Assembly (NCBI GenBank): GCA_025354965.1
Contig: JANXLW010000282.1
Coordinates: forward strand, 1 to 22,695
Direction: 5' to 3'
Length of the DNA stretch: 22,695 nt
From: Betaproteobacteria bacterium
GTDB taxonomy: Bacteria; Pseudomonadota; Gammaproteobacteria; Burkholderiales; Burkholderiaceae_C
Below are positions 7,977-13,806 of this stretch, one piece after another. The first letter of the stretch is position 1. Each line of letters starts with the position of its first letter. The notes under the pieces are model-generated. The model was given only the letters and a program-made list of their open reading frames with translations, did no database searches and was not told where the DNA came from. Made by a program: the position numbers and the translations under genes.

Positions 7977-8357
7977 TCAACTTACTGCAATTTGAATCTT
8001 GCGCGGCTGCGCGTGGTCGGCTTTTGGAATGCGCAGTTTCAAAACCCCTTGCTCGAACTCAGCCGAAACCTTGGTTGGGTCAAGCTCCTTCGATAAGGTG
8101 AATACTCGACGATAGCGCGCCAGACTCACTTCTGCGTGGTTGGCGTCCATTGCTTCAGGCTCTTCCAGTACCACATCTGCCTCGATTGTCAGCGTGTCTG
8201 ACTCTACCTGCAGATTCAGGCGATCCTTCGGCACGCCGGGGATGTCGGCATAAAGGGTGATACCTGACGAGTCCTCGATGACGTCGACTGGCGGCAGCAT
8301 GACTGCATCATCGCGCGAAGTCATTGTCTGCTTTGCATTGGCGGTGCTGTTGGTCAT
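7977..8357 (-). CDS. Small heat shock protein, Hsp20/alpha-crystallin family (second gene)
   Basis: This 126-aa protein has an alpha-crystallin domain from about residue 24 (PVDVIEDSSGITLYADIPGV) to the conserved GVLKLRIPK segment near residue 110, and a C-terminal I-x-I motif (KIQI) that anchors oligomers. Small Hsps hold unfolding proteins in a soluble state for refolding by DnaK/ClpB. The Shine-Dalgarno GGAG lies about 7 nt before the ATG on the - strand. It starts 9 nt after the stop of the neighbouring hsp20 gene and so is almost surely its co-transcribed partner. The pair resembles the two-gene class of sHsp operons whose products may co-assemble. Confidence 0.93.
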   Translation of the reverse strand: MTNSTANAKQTMTSRDDAVMLPPVDVIEDSSGITLYADIPGVPKDRLNLQVESDTLTIEADVVLEEPEAMDANHAEVSLARYRRVFTLSKELDPTKVSAEFEQGVLKLRIPKADHAQPRKIQIAVS

Positions 8358-8366
8358 AGCTTTCTC

Positions 8367-8801
8367 CTACTGAATCTGGATCCGGCGCGGTTGCGCGGCT
8401 TCACTGCGAGCAACACTGACGTGCAAGACGCCGTCGCGATACTTTGCCTTGATGGCGGCGGCATTGATGTCGTCGGGCAAACTTACGATTCGCCGAAACC
8501 GTCCGGCAAAACGTTCGTCGATGTGTACCGACGCGGTTTCAGAGAACTCATCCAGTTTGCGCTCGCCAGCAATGGTGAGAACACCTTTTTCTATCTCGAC
8601 TTCAAGACTGGCTGGATCGACCCCCGGCGCAAAGGCGTAGATCTCAACTGATTTTGACGTACCACCGACATTGATGGCCGGAAATCCACCCCTTGCCACG
8701 CCTCGGATGTTTGGAGACAAATCAGCCGTTTGCTGCATTTCCCTTTGCAACCGATCAAGTTCCGCGAATAAACCGCGGGGAAAAAGTGCGCGATATCTCA
8801 T
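8367..8801 (-). CDS. Small heat shock protein, Hsp20/alpha-crystallin family (first gene)
   Basis: This is a 144-aa protein. The N-terminal arm is MRYRALFPRGLFAELDRLQR, the alpha-crystallin domain begins near FPAINVGGTSKSVEIYAFAPGV, the conserved GVLTIAGERK strand follows, and the domain ends at DGVLHVSVARSE. The C-terminal RRIQIQ carries the I-x-I motif. ATG at 8801 is preferred over the ATG six codons upstream (8819), because AAGGAAGG lies 6 nt before 8801 while 8819 has no Shine-Dalgarno. It is the promoter-proximal gene of the two-gene hsp20 operon. A sigma-32-like promoter and a structured leader are visible upstream. Confidence 0.92.
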   Translation of the reverse strand: MRYRALFPRGLFAELDRLQREMQQTADLSPNIRGVARGGFPAINVGGTSKSVEIYAFAPGVDPASLEVEIEKGVLTIAGERKLDEFSETASVHIDERFAGRFRRIVSLPDDINAAAIKAKYRDGVLHVSVARSEAAQPRRIQIQ

Positions 8802-8828
8802 TCTTGGCCTTCCTTTCATTCAGGTATT

Positions 8829-8846
8829 GATGTCACCAATGACATC
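8829..8846 (-). other. Leader hairpin of hsp20 mRNA
   Basis: Perfect 7-bp arms GATGTCA (8829-8835) and TGACATC (8840-8846) with a 4-nt loop lie in the predicted 5' untranslated region of the hsp20 transcript. Just upstream on the - strand, CTTCCT (8855-8850) is complementary to AGGAAG of the Shine-Dalgarno (8814-8809). The leader could therefore fold into a three-part structure masking the ribosome site. Confidence 0.4.
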
Positions 8847-8857
8847 TGGAGGAAGAA

Positions 8858-8883
8858 ATAAGGCTAGGCTTGGCGGGTTCAAG
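8858..8883 (-). promoter_or_regulatory. Candidate sigma-32 (RpoH) promoter of hsp20 pair
   Basis: Reading the - strand, CTTGAA (8883-8878) is followed after 14 nt by CCTTAT (8863-8858). The RpoH consensus is CTTGAA with CCCCAT at 13-15 nt spacing, so the -35 is perfect and the -10 matches at four of six positions. It lies about 57 nt upstream of the preferred hsp20 start. Heat-shock control fits the gene products. Confidence 0.5.
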
Positions 8884-8884
8884 A

Positions 8885-9180
8885 ATTCCTGAATTAGTGA
8901 AAATCTATTGAAAAATTAATTTCAGTAGCGACACTTCTTTGGTCAGAACATTCGGCTTGCCCAATGCCATCGCCTGAGGCGAGCAAGTCGAACAGCCCGG
9001 GACCGGGAGTTCACTTGCATTTCGGGCCGCAACACCAGTCAGGCCATCAAAGTCCGGTTTAAGTGATGTGGATTAATAAACCGCCAGTGCGCTGGCGACG
9101 GAGGCAAGAATCGGGGTCAGCGGGAGAATGACGACTAGCGCCGATTCGTCAAGATCAAAGTCGCTCGCCAATAAATGGAC
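8885..9180. other. Intergenic stretch without a recognisable gene
   Basis: This stretch lies between the hsp20 promoter and the 3' end of the membrane-protein gene at 9181. I see no ORF with a start, Shine-Dalgarno and coding character, and no RNA-gene structure that I recognise. The only clear element is the hairpin at 9082-9097. The AT-rich part near 8890-8930 may hold further promoter sequence for hsp20. Confidence 0.5.
9082..9097 (-). terminator. Possible terminator of the 9181-9726 gene
   Basis: CGCCAG (9082-9087) and CTGGCG (9092-9097) form a 6-bp stem with a 4-nt loop. Reading the - strand, the stem is followed by GGTTTATTAATC, which is T-rich. It lies about 85 nt beyond the stop of the - strand gene, a plausible but not compelling place. 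Confidence 0.35.
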
Positions 9181-9726
9181 TTAAGCTTTCGCCGACACGA
9201 CGTGCACCATTGCCTGGCCCAGTTTGCGGTAAATCTTTCCCCTTCGAACCAGCGGCCACCATTCGTACAGGAAGATCTGCATCGGGCGCCACATGGCAAC
9301 CCAGCCGCCGATGATCAGACTTTCCTTGAGCACACGCAGGAACGTATTGCCAGGTGAGACCGGCAACAGGTCGGCGCCCAGCAGGCACATTGCCAAAAAA
9401 CCGAGCCCGATCATTAAGCTGGTGCGCCCTTCCAGCAGAAGCAGGCGCAGGTTTCGTCTGGCCAATACAGATTTGTATTCAAAATAGTTGTGGATAGCCG
9501 CCACCACCACTGGTGCGGGGTCTTCCTTGGGCATCTCCTCGATATGAATCTGGATTCGAAAATGGCTGTCCTGGGGAAACTCCATGGCCCAGCTCTCCAG
9601 GAACTCGACAGCGTCGGTATCGAGGTCGCGATGATGGAACGGCGTCGGATCCATGGAGTTGAAAAGCTCCGCGAGTTTGACGACACGCAGTTCTATTTGA
9701 TGGACTGGTGGTGCGTGCTTTTTCAT
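9181..9726 (-). CDS. Hypothetical membrane protein, two predicted TM segments
   Basis: This 181-aa protein belongs to no family that I recognise. The first 95 residues look soluble and include HFRIQIHIEEMPKEDP and a VVVAAIHNYFEYKS segment. Two hydrophobic stretches follow, SLMIGLGFLAMCLLGADLL and ESLIIGGWVAMWRPMQIFLY. The C terminus is basic (WWPLVRRGKIYRKLGQ). The layout suggests a cytoplasmic N-terminal domain attached to a two-helix hairpin in the inner membrane. No good Shine-Dalgarno lies before ATG 9726. Codon use and the absence of a better ORF on the other strand favour it being real. It diverges from the zinc-ribbon gene at 10001 and shares no operon with its neighbours. Confidence 0.7.
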   Translation of the reverse strand: MKKHAPPVHQIELRVVKLAELFNSMDPTPFHHRDLDTDAVEFLESWAMEFPQDSHFRIQIHIEEMPKEDPAPVVVAAIHNYFEYKSVLARRNLRLLLLEGRTSLMIGLGFLAMCLLGADLLPVSPGNTFLRVLKESLIIGGWVAMWRPMQIFLYEWWPLVRRGKIYRKLGQAMVHVVSAKA

Positions 9727-9941
9727 GACGGCTGTCTTGTCAGACCCGGTTGCTCAAGCGTACGACATTCTGGGCGTCTTCACGAACAGTATAGGCGCTG
9801 CATCTTCCTGTGCTCACGGATACGAGGAGTCTGCTTCTACCCTGGTGAGCCTCAGCACCGACGTATTAATGCCAGCTTAAGAAATCGATGTTAATTTCAA
9901 CATTGAAAATTTTGAATGGCAGACTTAACCGGGGAAAAATA

Positions 9942-10004
9942 ATGAAAGAAAAACCGGTGATGGTATGCGTTGCCACTGGCTCAAGGAAAAGGAAATATTC
10001 ATGA
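9942..10004 (+). CDS. Possible 20-codon leader ORF coupled to the zinc-ribbon gene
   Basis: ATG 9942 opens a 20-codon frame (MKEKPVMVCVATGSRKRKYS) whose TGA overlaps the zinc-ribbon ATG at 10001 in an ATGA arrangement. GGGGA at 9931-9935 lies 6 nt upstream. The basic C-terminal end overlaps the AAGGAAA Shine-Dalgarno of the next gene. It may be a translationally coupled leader peptide or chance. Confidence 0.3.
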   Translation: MKEKPVMVCVATGSRKRKYS

Positions 10005-10294
10005 AATGTCCCATTTGCACCACTGCGGATTTGTTGATGTCTGAACGATTGGGCATCGAGATCGACTACTGCCCCCAGTGCCGCGGGGTCTGGCTGGACC
10101 GCGGAGAACTGGACAAAATTATCGAGCGCAGCATGCGCGAGCCATCACAAGTTGCCGTAGAACCAGCGGCACAAGCTCCTATGCGTCCACCTGCGCAACA
10201 ATACGATGGAGGCCATGGCTATCGTGAAGACCATCATGACGATCATCAGGGCTACCGCGGCAAGAAGTCGATTTGGAAAGAGTTGTTTGACTGA
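10001..10294 (+). CDS. TFIIB-type zinc-ribbon small protein (zf-TFIIB family)
   Basis: This is a 97-aa protein. Residues 1-42 form a zinc ribbon with CPIC near the start and CPQC about 22 residues later, followed by RGVWLDRGELDKIIERS. That is the pattern of the bacterial zf-TFIIB (PF13453) family. The remaining half is a low-complexity linker rich in Pro, Ala, His, Asp and Gly (for example GYREDHHDDHQGY) ending in a conserved-looking KKSIWKELFD tail. The His-rich part could bind metal. ATG 10001 is chosen because AGGA is 7 nt upstream; an in-frame ATG at 9965 has no ribosome site. The function of the family is unknown, and binding of nucleic acid or protein is only assumed from the fold. Confidence 0.85.
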   Translation: MKCPICTTADLLMSERLGIEIDYCPQCRGVWLDRGELDKIIERSMREPSQVAVEPAAQAPMRPPAQQYDGGHGYREDHHDDHQGYRGKKSIWKELFD

Positions 10295-10657
10295 GCAACA
10301 GCCAGGTATGGAGGTCCGCCAATGCGCCTGTGGCGTCCTTGCGAGATTGTGCGCGTGACGCTGCACGCTCAGCAAGTCGGGTCGACTCACTGACCGGACG
10401 TGCTCACGGGTAAAGCCTGGGAAATGGGCCGCGATGCGGCCATTCTCAGATCGGTAACAGTTCCGGCAAAGACTCCACACCGATCCCTTCAGACGCGCCT
10501 GCAATAGCGGGTCGGTGACGCTTCCACGCAAGTGCTTGTGCGCTTGGTTCAACATGATTTTTCTCGCAATGTTGCCCTCATTGAAGCCGCTTCGCCCAAC
10601 TCCAATATTTGCACCCGACCCAACAAACCAGTGCTGGATGCGAGGGCAAGTTTGCGC
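10295..10657. other. Gene-poor stretch between zinc-ribbon and MXKDX genes
   Basis: This 363-nt stretch has no gene I can support. A - strand frame (10145-10555) is open, but half of it lies antisense to the zinc-ribbon gene, its predicted product matches nothing I know, and it has no ribosome site. A short perfect hairpin, GGCCGC-GAT-GCGGCC, sits at 10427-10441. The stretch may contain decayed coding sequence. Confidence 0.45.
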
Positions 10658-10924
10658 CTATTTCTTCATCTCATCCATACCCATCCCATCCTTGGCCATG
10701 GTGTCCTTTTTCATGCCGTCTTTGGTCATGGCATCTTTTTTCATCGCATCCTTGCTCATGCTGTCTTTCTTCATGCTGTCCTTCGCCATTGTGTCTTTCG
10801 ACATGGCCTCTTTCGTCATGGCATCCTTGCTCATGGTTTCTTTGCTCATTGCATCTTGTGCCATCGCGCTGGCGGCGACCAAGAGGATGCTGGCGCAAAA
10901 GAGAGATGTGTTCAGCGTTTTCAT
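10658..10924 (-). CDS. Secreted pentapeptide MXKDX repeat protein
   Basis: This 88-aa protein has a Sec signal peptide (MKTLNTSLFCASILLVAASA, cleavage near AMAQ). The whole mature part is thirteen tandem pentapeptides of the form (D/E)-x-M-x-K, for example DAMSK, ETMSK, DAMTK, DGMKK. This is the pentapeptide MXKDX repeat family (TIGR02953). At DNA level it is a 15-bp tandem repeat. A Met at every fifth position with alternating acidic and basic residues gives a highly charged, Met-rich periplasmic protein. Metal binding or sacrificial Met oxidation is possible but not shown. AGGAAG lies about 6 nt before the ATG. It is 81 nt downstream of the molybdopterin oxidoreductase gene on the same strand and may share its transcript. 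Confidence 0.9.
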   Translation of the reverse strand: MKTLNTSLFCASILLVAASAMAQDAMSKETMSKDAMTKEAMSKDTMAKDSMKKDSMSKDAMKKDAMTKDGMKKDTMAKDGMGMDEMKK

Positions 10925-11005
10925 GTTGGCTTCCTAAATTAGAAATAGATCAGTGGTTGAATGAAGTGGCAGTGATGCCGGTGTTGCAGGGGTCTCTGAG
11001 CGGGC

Positions 11006-11800
11006 TCAGCTACCTCCGAACCAGTTGTAACCCTGGTCTTCCCAGTAGCCGCCAGGGTAGGTGTTGGTGACGAACATCGCCTGAATATGCTTCGGGTTTT
11101 TGTAGCCCAGCTTGGTAGGCATGCGCAGCTTCATTGGAAAGCCATACTTGGGTGGCAACGGTTGCCCGTCGTAGGTCAGGGCCAGAACCGTCTGCGGATG
11201 CAGCGCGGTGGCCATATCAATGCTCGTGTAGTAGTCGTCGGCGCACTTGAAGCCCACATATTTGGCGCCCAGATCGGCGCCCACGTGACGCAGAAAGCTG
11301 CCGAAAGAAACTCCACCCCATTTGCCAATAGCGCTCCAACCTTCCACGCAAATATGACGGGTGATCTGGTCGATTTGCGGCATGGCACGCAGTTCGGACA
11401 GAGCCCATTTGCGTTTGTCGGCAACCATGCCGGTTACTTCGAGTCGGTAGCTGCTTTCCTCGACTTCGCGCACCTCGTCTTCACCGTAGTAGGCGTTGAA
11501 CGGAAACGGGCGCGTGATCATCGACTCGGGGTAGGTCGGAGCCAGTCGACTGGGGGCGAACAGCCAACCCTGCACTTCGTCGTTCAGGCGCGATATCCGG
11601 GTCAACGCCAGATCGACGCTGGTCTTGTCTGCCAGCGTACAACCGGTGAGCATGGCAAGCCCGCCAAGTGTCAACGAGCGGCGCAAAAAGTCGCGCCGGG
11701 CCGGTTGACCGATCTGGTTGGCTTGACTGATGCGGTCGACCGCCTCTTTCAGCACGACCTCGCTATCGATGGCCAGACGGGGTGAGTGTTTTATTTTCAT
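11006..11800 (-). CDS. YedY/MsrP-like molybdopterin-dependent oxidoreductase
   Basis: This 264-aa protein belongs to the sulfite oxidase molybdopterin family. The N terminus carries a Tat-type signal (ARRDFLRRSLTLGGLAML, residues 34-51) followed by TGC, which could act as a lipobox. The catalytic domain contains HICVEGWSAIGKWGGV with Cys151 as the expected molybdenum ligand. DDYYTSIDMATALHPQ and the C-terminal GFPMKLRMPTKLGYK and GGYWEDQGYNW are typical of YedY-like proteins. It is shorter than E. coli MsrP (334 aa). In MsrP the enzyme reduces methionine sulfoxide in periplasmic proteins. It starts 12 nt after the cytochrome b561 gene, which should be its membrane electron donor or acceptor. 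The upstream SigF-type promoter points to a stress role. Confidence 0.88.
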   Translation of the reverse strand: MKIKHSPRLAIDSEVVLKEAVDRISQANQIGQPARRDFLRRSLTLGGLAMLTGCTLADKTSVDLALTRISRLNDEVQGWLFAPSRLAPTYPESMITRPFPFNAYYGEDEVREVEESSYRLEVTGMVADKRKWALSELRAMPQIDQITRHICVEGWSAIGKWGGVSFGSFLRHVGADLGAKYVGFKCADDYYTSIDMATALHPQTVLALTYDGQPLPPKYGFPMKLRMPTKLGYKNPKHIQAMFVTNTYPGGYWEDQGYNWFGGS

Positions 11801-11812
11801 TTCAAGAACCTG

Positions 11813-12409
11813 TTAACGACCACGAACCATGTAGAGCAGCGTGCGTGGCACCAGTGCCACCATCGCCAGGTGAACTGCCACAAATGCGGTCAATGCCGCC
11901 ATGGCAAAAAAGTGCACCCGCCGGGCGCTTTCATAACCCAGCAGTAGCTCGCGCAACAGCGGAAACTGGACTGATTTCCAGAGTACCAGCCCGGACAGCA
12001 CCAGCAGCACGCTGTCGAGCATCACAAACAGATAGGCCAGTCGCTGCACCATGTTGTAGTGCTGCGGGTCGGCATGTGCAAGCCGGCCTTTGACTGCAGC
12101 CAGCAAGTCATCCAGCAACGCTTTAATTGAGAGCGGGAAAAACTTCTTCAACAGACGACCCGTCGCCACATTGAGCGCCAGATAGAGCAAACCGTTGATC
12201 GCCAGTAACCACATGGCCGCAAAGTGCCACTGCAAGGCGCCACCCAGCCAGCCGCCCAATGTGATGCCTTTCGGGATCGCAAATCCAAGAAACGCGGTGG
12301 CGTTGTAGATCCTCCAGCCGCTCATCACCAGCACCACGACCGCGATCGCGTTGAGCCAGTGCATGGTGCGCAACCAGCCGGGGTGAACGATCAGTTTTTG
12401 CGAGTTCAT
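11813..12409 (-). CDS. Cytochrome b561-type membrane subunit, redox partner of the YedY-like enzyme
   Basis: This 198-aa protein is a four-helix b-type cytochrome (Ni/Fe-hydrogenase cytochrome b / b561 family). His9 and His17 occur in VHPGWLRTMHWLNA at the first helix, with further His in LQWHFAAMW and in the last helices (RRVHFFAMAAL and AVHLAMVAL). These are candidate haem ligands. ATG 12409 is preferred over the upstream frame extension because AAGGA lies 6 nt before it. It is the first gene of the - strand operon and precedes the molybdopterin subunit by 12 nt. It is not MsrQ, the ferric-reductase-like partner of E. coli MsrP. It is therefore expected to exchange electrons between the quinone pool and the periplasmic enzyme. 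Confidence 0.85.
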   Translation of the reverse strand: MNSQKLIVHPGWLRTMHWLNAIAVVVLVMSGWRIYNATAFLGFAIPKGITLGGWLGGALQWHFAAMWLLAINGLLYLALNVATGRLLKKFFPLSIKALLDDLLAAVKGRLAHADPQHYNMVQRLAYLFVMLDSVLLVLSGLVLWKSVQFPLLRELLLGYESARRVHFFAMAALTAFVAVHLAMVALVPRTLLYMVRGR

Positions 12410-12453
12410 TTGTGATCCTTGAATTTCCTGCCGCAATGCGGACTGCTAGGTAG

Positions 12454-12480
12454 TTCTGCAAAACCGGTCCGCGGGTTACA
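12454..12480 (-). promoter_or_regulatory. Candidate SigF-type ECF promoter for the cytochrome b / oxidoreductase operon
   Basis: On the - strand, TGTAACC (12480-12474) is followed after 16 nt by AGAA (12457-12454). The ECF promoter described for Caulobacter SigF has GTAACC, 16 nt, CGAA, so this differs at one base. Transcription would start near 12447, giving a leader of about 38 nt before ATG 12409 and leaving the AAGGA ribosome site intact. Confidence 0.65.
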
Positions 12481-12520
12481 GTTGGCGAAAAAAATTGCAG
12501 AATATATTTTTTACCCACGC

Positions 12521-12547
12521 TGTAACCCAACGCCTTCATGGAACGAA
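12521..12547 (+). promoter_or_regulatory. Candidate SigF-type ECF promoter overlapping the sigma factor ORF
   Basis: TGTAACC (12521-12527) is followed after exactly 16 nt by CGAA (12544-12547), a full match to the SigF-type GTAACC-N16-CGAA pattern. It is the mirror image of the leftward site 42 nt away. The -10 element falls inside codons 3-4 of the sigma ORF as counted from ATG 12538, so a transcript from here would start after that ATG. Confidence 0.6.
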
Positions 12548-13113
12548 CTAAAGCCAGGCAAGCCCGGTTTACCGACAGGGAGAATCAGCTGCGCGAGCTA
12601 CTGCTAAAGGGGCTGGGCGGCGATGCACCGAGCTACCACCGTTTTCTGAAAGCCTTGAGCGCACATTTACGTGCCTACTTCAGAAAGCGGCTTTTTCAGC
12701 AACCTGACGACGTAGAGGATCTTGTGCAAGACACACTGCTCGCAGTGCACAACCAGCGGCATACCTACCTGAGCGATCAGCCGCTGACCGCCTGGATGCA
12801 CGCCATCGCCCGCTACAAACTGGTTGACTTGCTACGCGCCCGCTCGTCGCGCGAAGCGTTAACCGATCCGCTGGACGACGAGCTTGAAGTCTTTGCTTCG
12901 TCCGACACGGATGCCGCCGAGGCCAGCAAAGACCTCAACAAACTTTTGGCACAACTTCCTGACCGACAGCGCTTGCCGATCCTGCACGTCAAGCTGGAGG
13001 GTCTGTCGGTGATCGAAGCGGCCCAACTCACCGGCATGTCGGAATCGGCTATCAAGGTCGGCGTGCATCGTGGTCTCAAGGCGCTCACGGCCATAATCAG
13101 GAGGTCCGCATGA
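12538..13113 (+). CDS. sigF: ECF RNA polymerase sigma factor, SigF-like
   Basis: This is a 191-aa protein as counted from ATG 12538. Sigma region 2 covers about residues 40-105, with DDVEDLVQDTLLAVHNQRHT and the TAWMHAIARYKLVDLLRARS segment that contacts the -10 element. Region 4 covers about residues 135-188, with LAQLPDRQRLPILHVKLEGL followed by the helix-turn-helix IEAAQLTGMSESAIKVGVHR. No anti-sigma-like extension is present. The start is doubtful: ATG 12538 has no Shine-Dalgarno, and the promoter -10 overlaps it. CTG 12589 has AGGGAG 6 nt upstream and would give a protein starting at LRELLLKGLGGD, close to where family homology begins. The stop overlaps the DUF1109 gene by ATGA, the classical sigma/anti-sigma pairing. 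Confidence 0.9.
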   Translation: MERTKARQARFTDRENQLRELLLKGLGGDAPSYHRFLKALSAHLRAYFRKRLFQQPDDVEDLVQDTLLAVHNQRHTYLSDQPLTAWMHAIARYKLVDLLRARSSREALTDPLDDELEVFASSDTDAAEASKDLNKLLAQLPDRQRLPILHVKLEGLSVIEAAQLTGMSESAIKVGVHRGLKALTAIIRRSA

Positions 13114-13751
13114 AGACCGATGAACTCATTTTGCTGCTGGCTGCCGACACGGCACCAGTGTCAGCCAGCGCTGTTGGCCAGCGCTTCGCGATCGCGCTGA
13201 GCATCGGGTTACCGGCTGCTGTTGTGTTGATGGTCATCACGCACGGCATACGCGCAGACTTGCTGCAGGCCACTGGCGAGTTGATGTTCTGGATGAAACT
13301 GGTCTTTGCCGGCAGTCTCGCTCTGGGCGGTTTGATCGCATCCCAGCGACTGGGCCGACCCGGTGTGCCACTGGGCGGCGTTTGGGCGGCGCTGGTAGCG
13401 CCGGTGCTGGCGCTTTGGCTGCTCGCCGCAATGGTATTGATGAACGCCGCGCCGACGCAGCGAAGCTACCTCATTCTGGGCGACACCTGGAACACCTGTG
13501 CGTTCAGCATCGCACTGATCTCGCTGCCGCAATTCGTGACAACGCTGTGGGCCTTGAAAGGTCTTGCCCCCACTCGGCTGGCGCTCGCTGGTGCTGGCGC
13601 CGGTCTACTGTCCGGTGCGCTCAGTGCGCTGGTGTATGCGCTGCACTGCCCCGAATCGGCCGCACCTTTCATTGGCATCTGGTACGTCTTGGGAATCGCA
13701 ATTCCGACACTGGCGGGAGCGCTGTTGGGCAGGCGCCTGTTGCGCTGGTAG
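13110..13751 (+). CDS. nrsF: DUF1109 / NrsF-family membrane anti-sigma factor
   Basis: This 213-aa protein has a short cytoplasmic N terminus (MKTDELILLLAADTAPV) typical of DUF1109. Six predicted membrane helices follow, starting near residues 25, 60, 90, 125, 155 and 185. In Caulobacter the homologue NrsF holds the ECF sigma factor SigF inactive until heavy metal or oxidative stress. Two cysteines are visible in periplasmic or membrane-edge positions (NTCAFSI and ALHCPES), which could sense metals or redox; NrsF-type proteins are known to depend on cysteines. AGGAGG lies 5 nt before the ATG, and ATGA overlap with the sigma gene ensures stoichiometric synthesis. Together with the divergent oxidoreductase operon it forms a self-contained regulon core. 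Confidence 0.88.
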   Translation: MKTDELILLLAADTAPVSASAVGQRFAIALSIGLPAAVVLMVITHGIRADLLQATGELMFWMKLVFAGSLALGGLIASQRLGRPGVPLGGVWAALVAPVLALWLLAAMVLMNAAPTQRSYLILGDTWNTCAFSIALISLPQFVTTLWALKGLAPTRLALAGAGAGLLSGALSALVYALHCPESAAPFIGIWYVLGIAIPTLAGALLGRRLLRW

Positions 13752-13806
13752 TTAAGTGCCGAGCACCTGGTCGATGCTGGTTGATGCGACTATGTGCCTG
13801 ACGCGT

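Noticed and set aside
9895..9908. TTTCAA-CA-TTGAAA inverted repeat upstream of the zinc-ribbon gene as an operator
   Set aside because: It is short, AT-rich and in an AT-rich stretch where such dyads arise often by chance; there is no supporting evidence.
10145..10555. 136-codon - strand frame between the zinc-ribbon and MXKDX genes
   Set aside because: It overlaps the zinc-ribbon gene antisense for about 150 nt, no ribosome site was found and no family was recognised. It is kept only as a remark on the gene-poor stretch.
11027..11032. GTAACC within the 3' end of the YedY-like gene as another SigF promoter
   Set aside because: No CGAA-like element occurs 16-17 nt downstream, and the site is inside coding sequence pointing away from any gene.
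10515..11070. Three overlapping + strand frames rich in Ser, Phe and Met, or in His, opposite the MXKDX gene
   Set aside because: The 15-bp repeat keeps several frames open. The - strand frame has a signal peptide, a good ribosome site and matches the known MXKDX pattern, so the others are by-products.
12410..12537. Possible CRISPR or mobile-element repeats, given the perfect inverted repeat here
   Set aside because: There are only two copies, oriented as divergent promoters; no transposase, spacer array or target duplication is visible.
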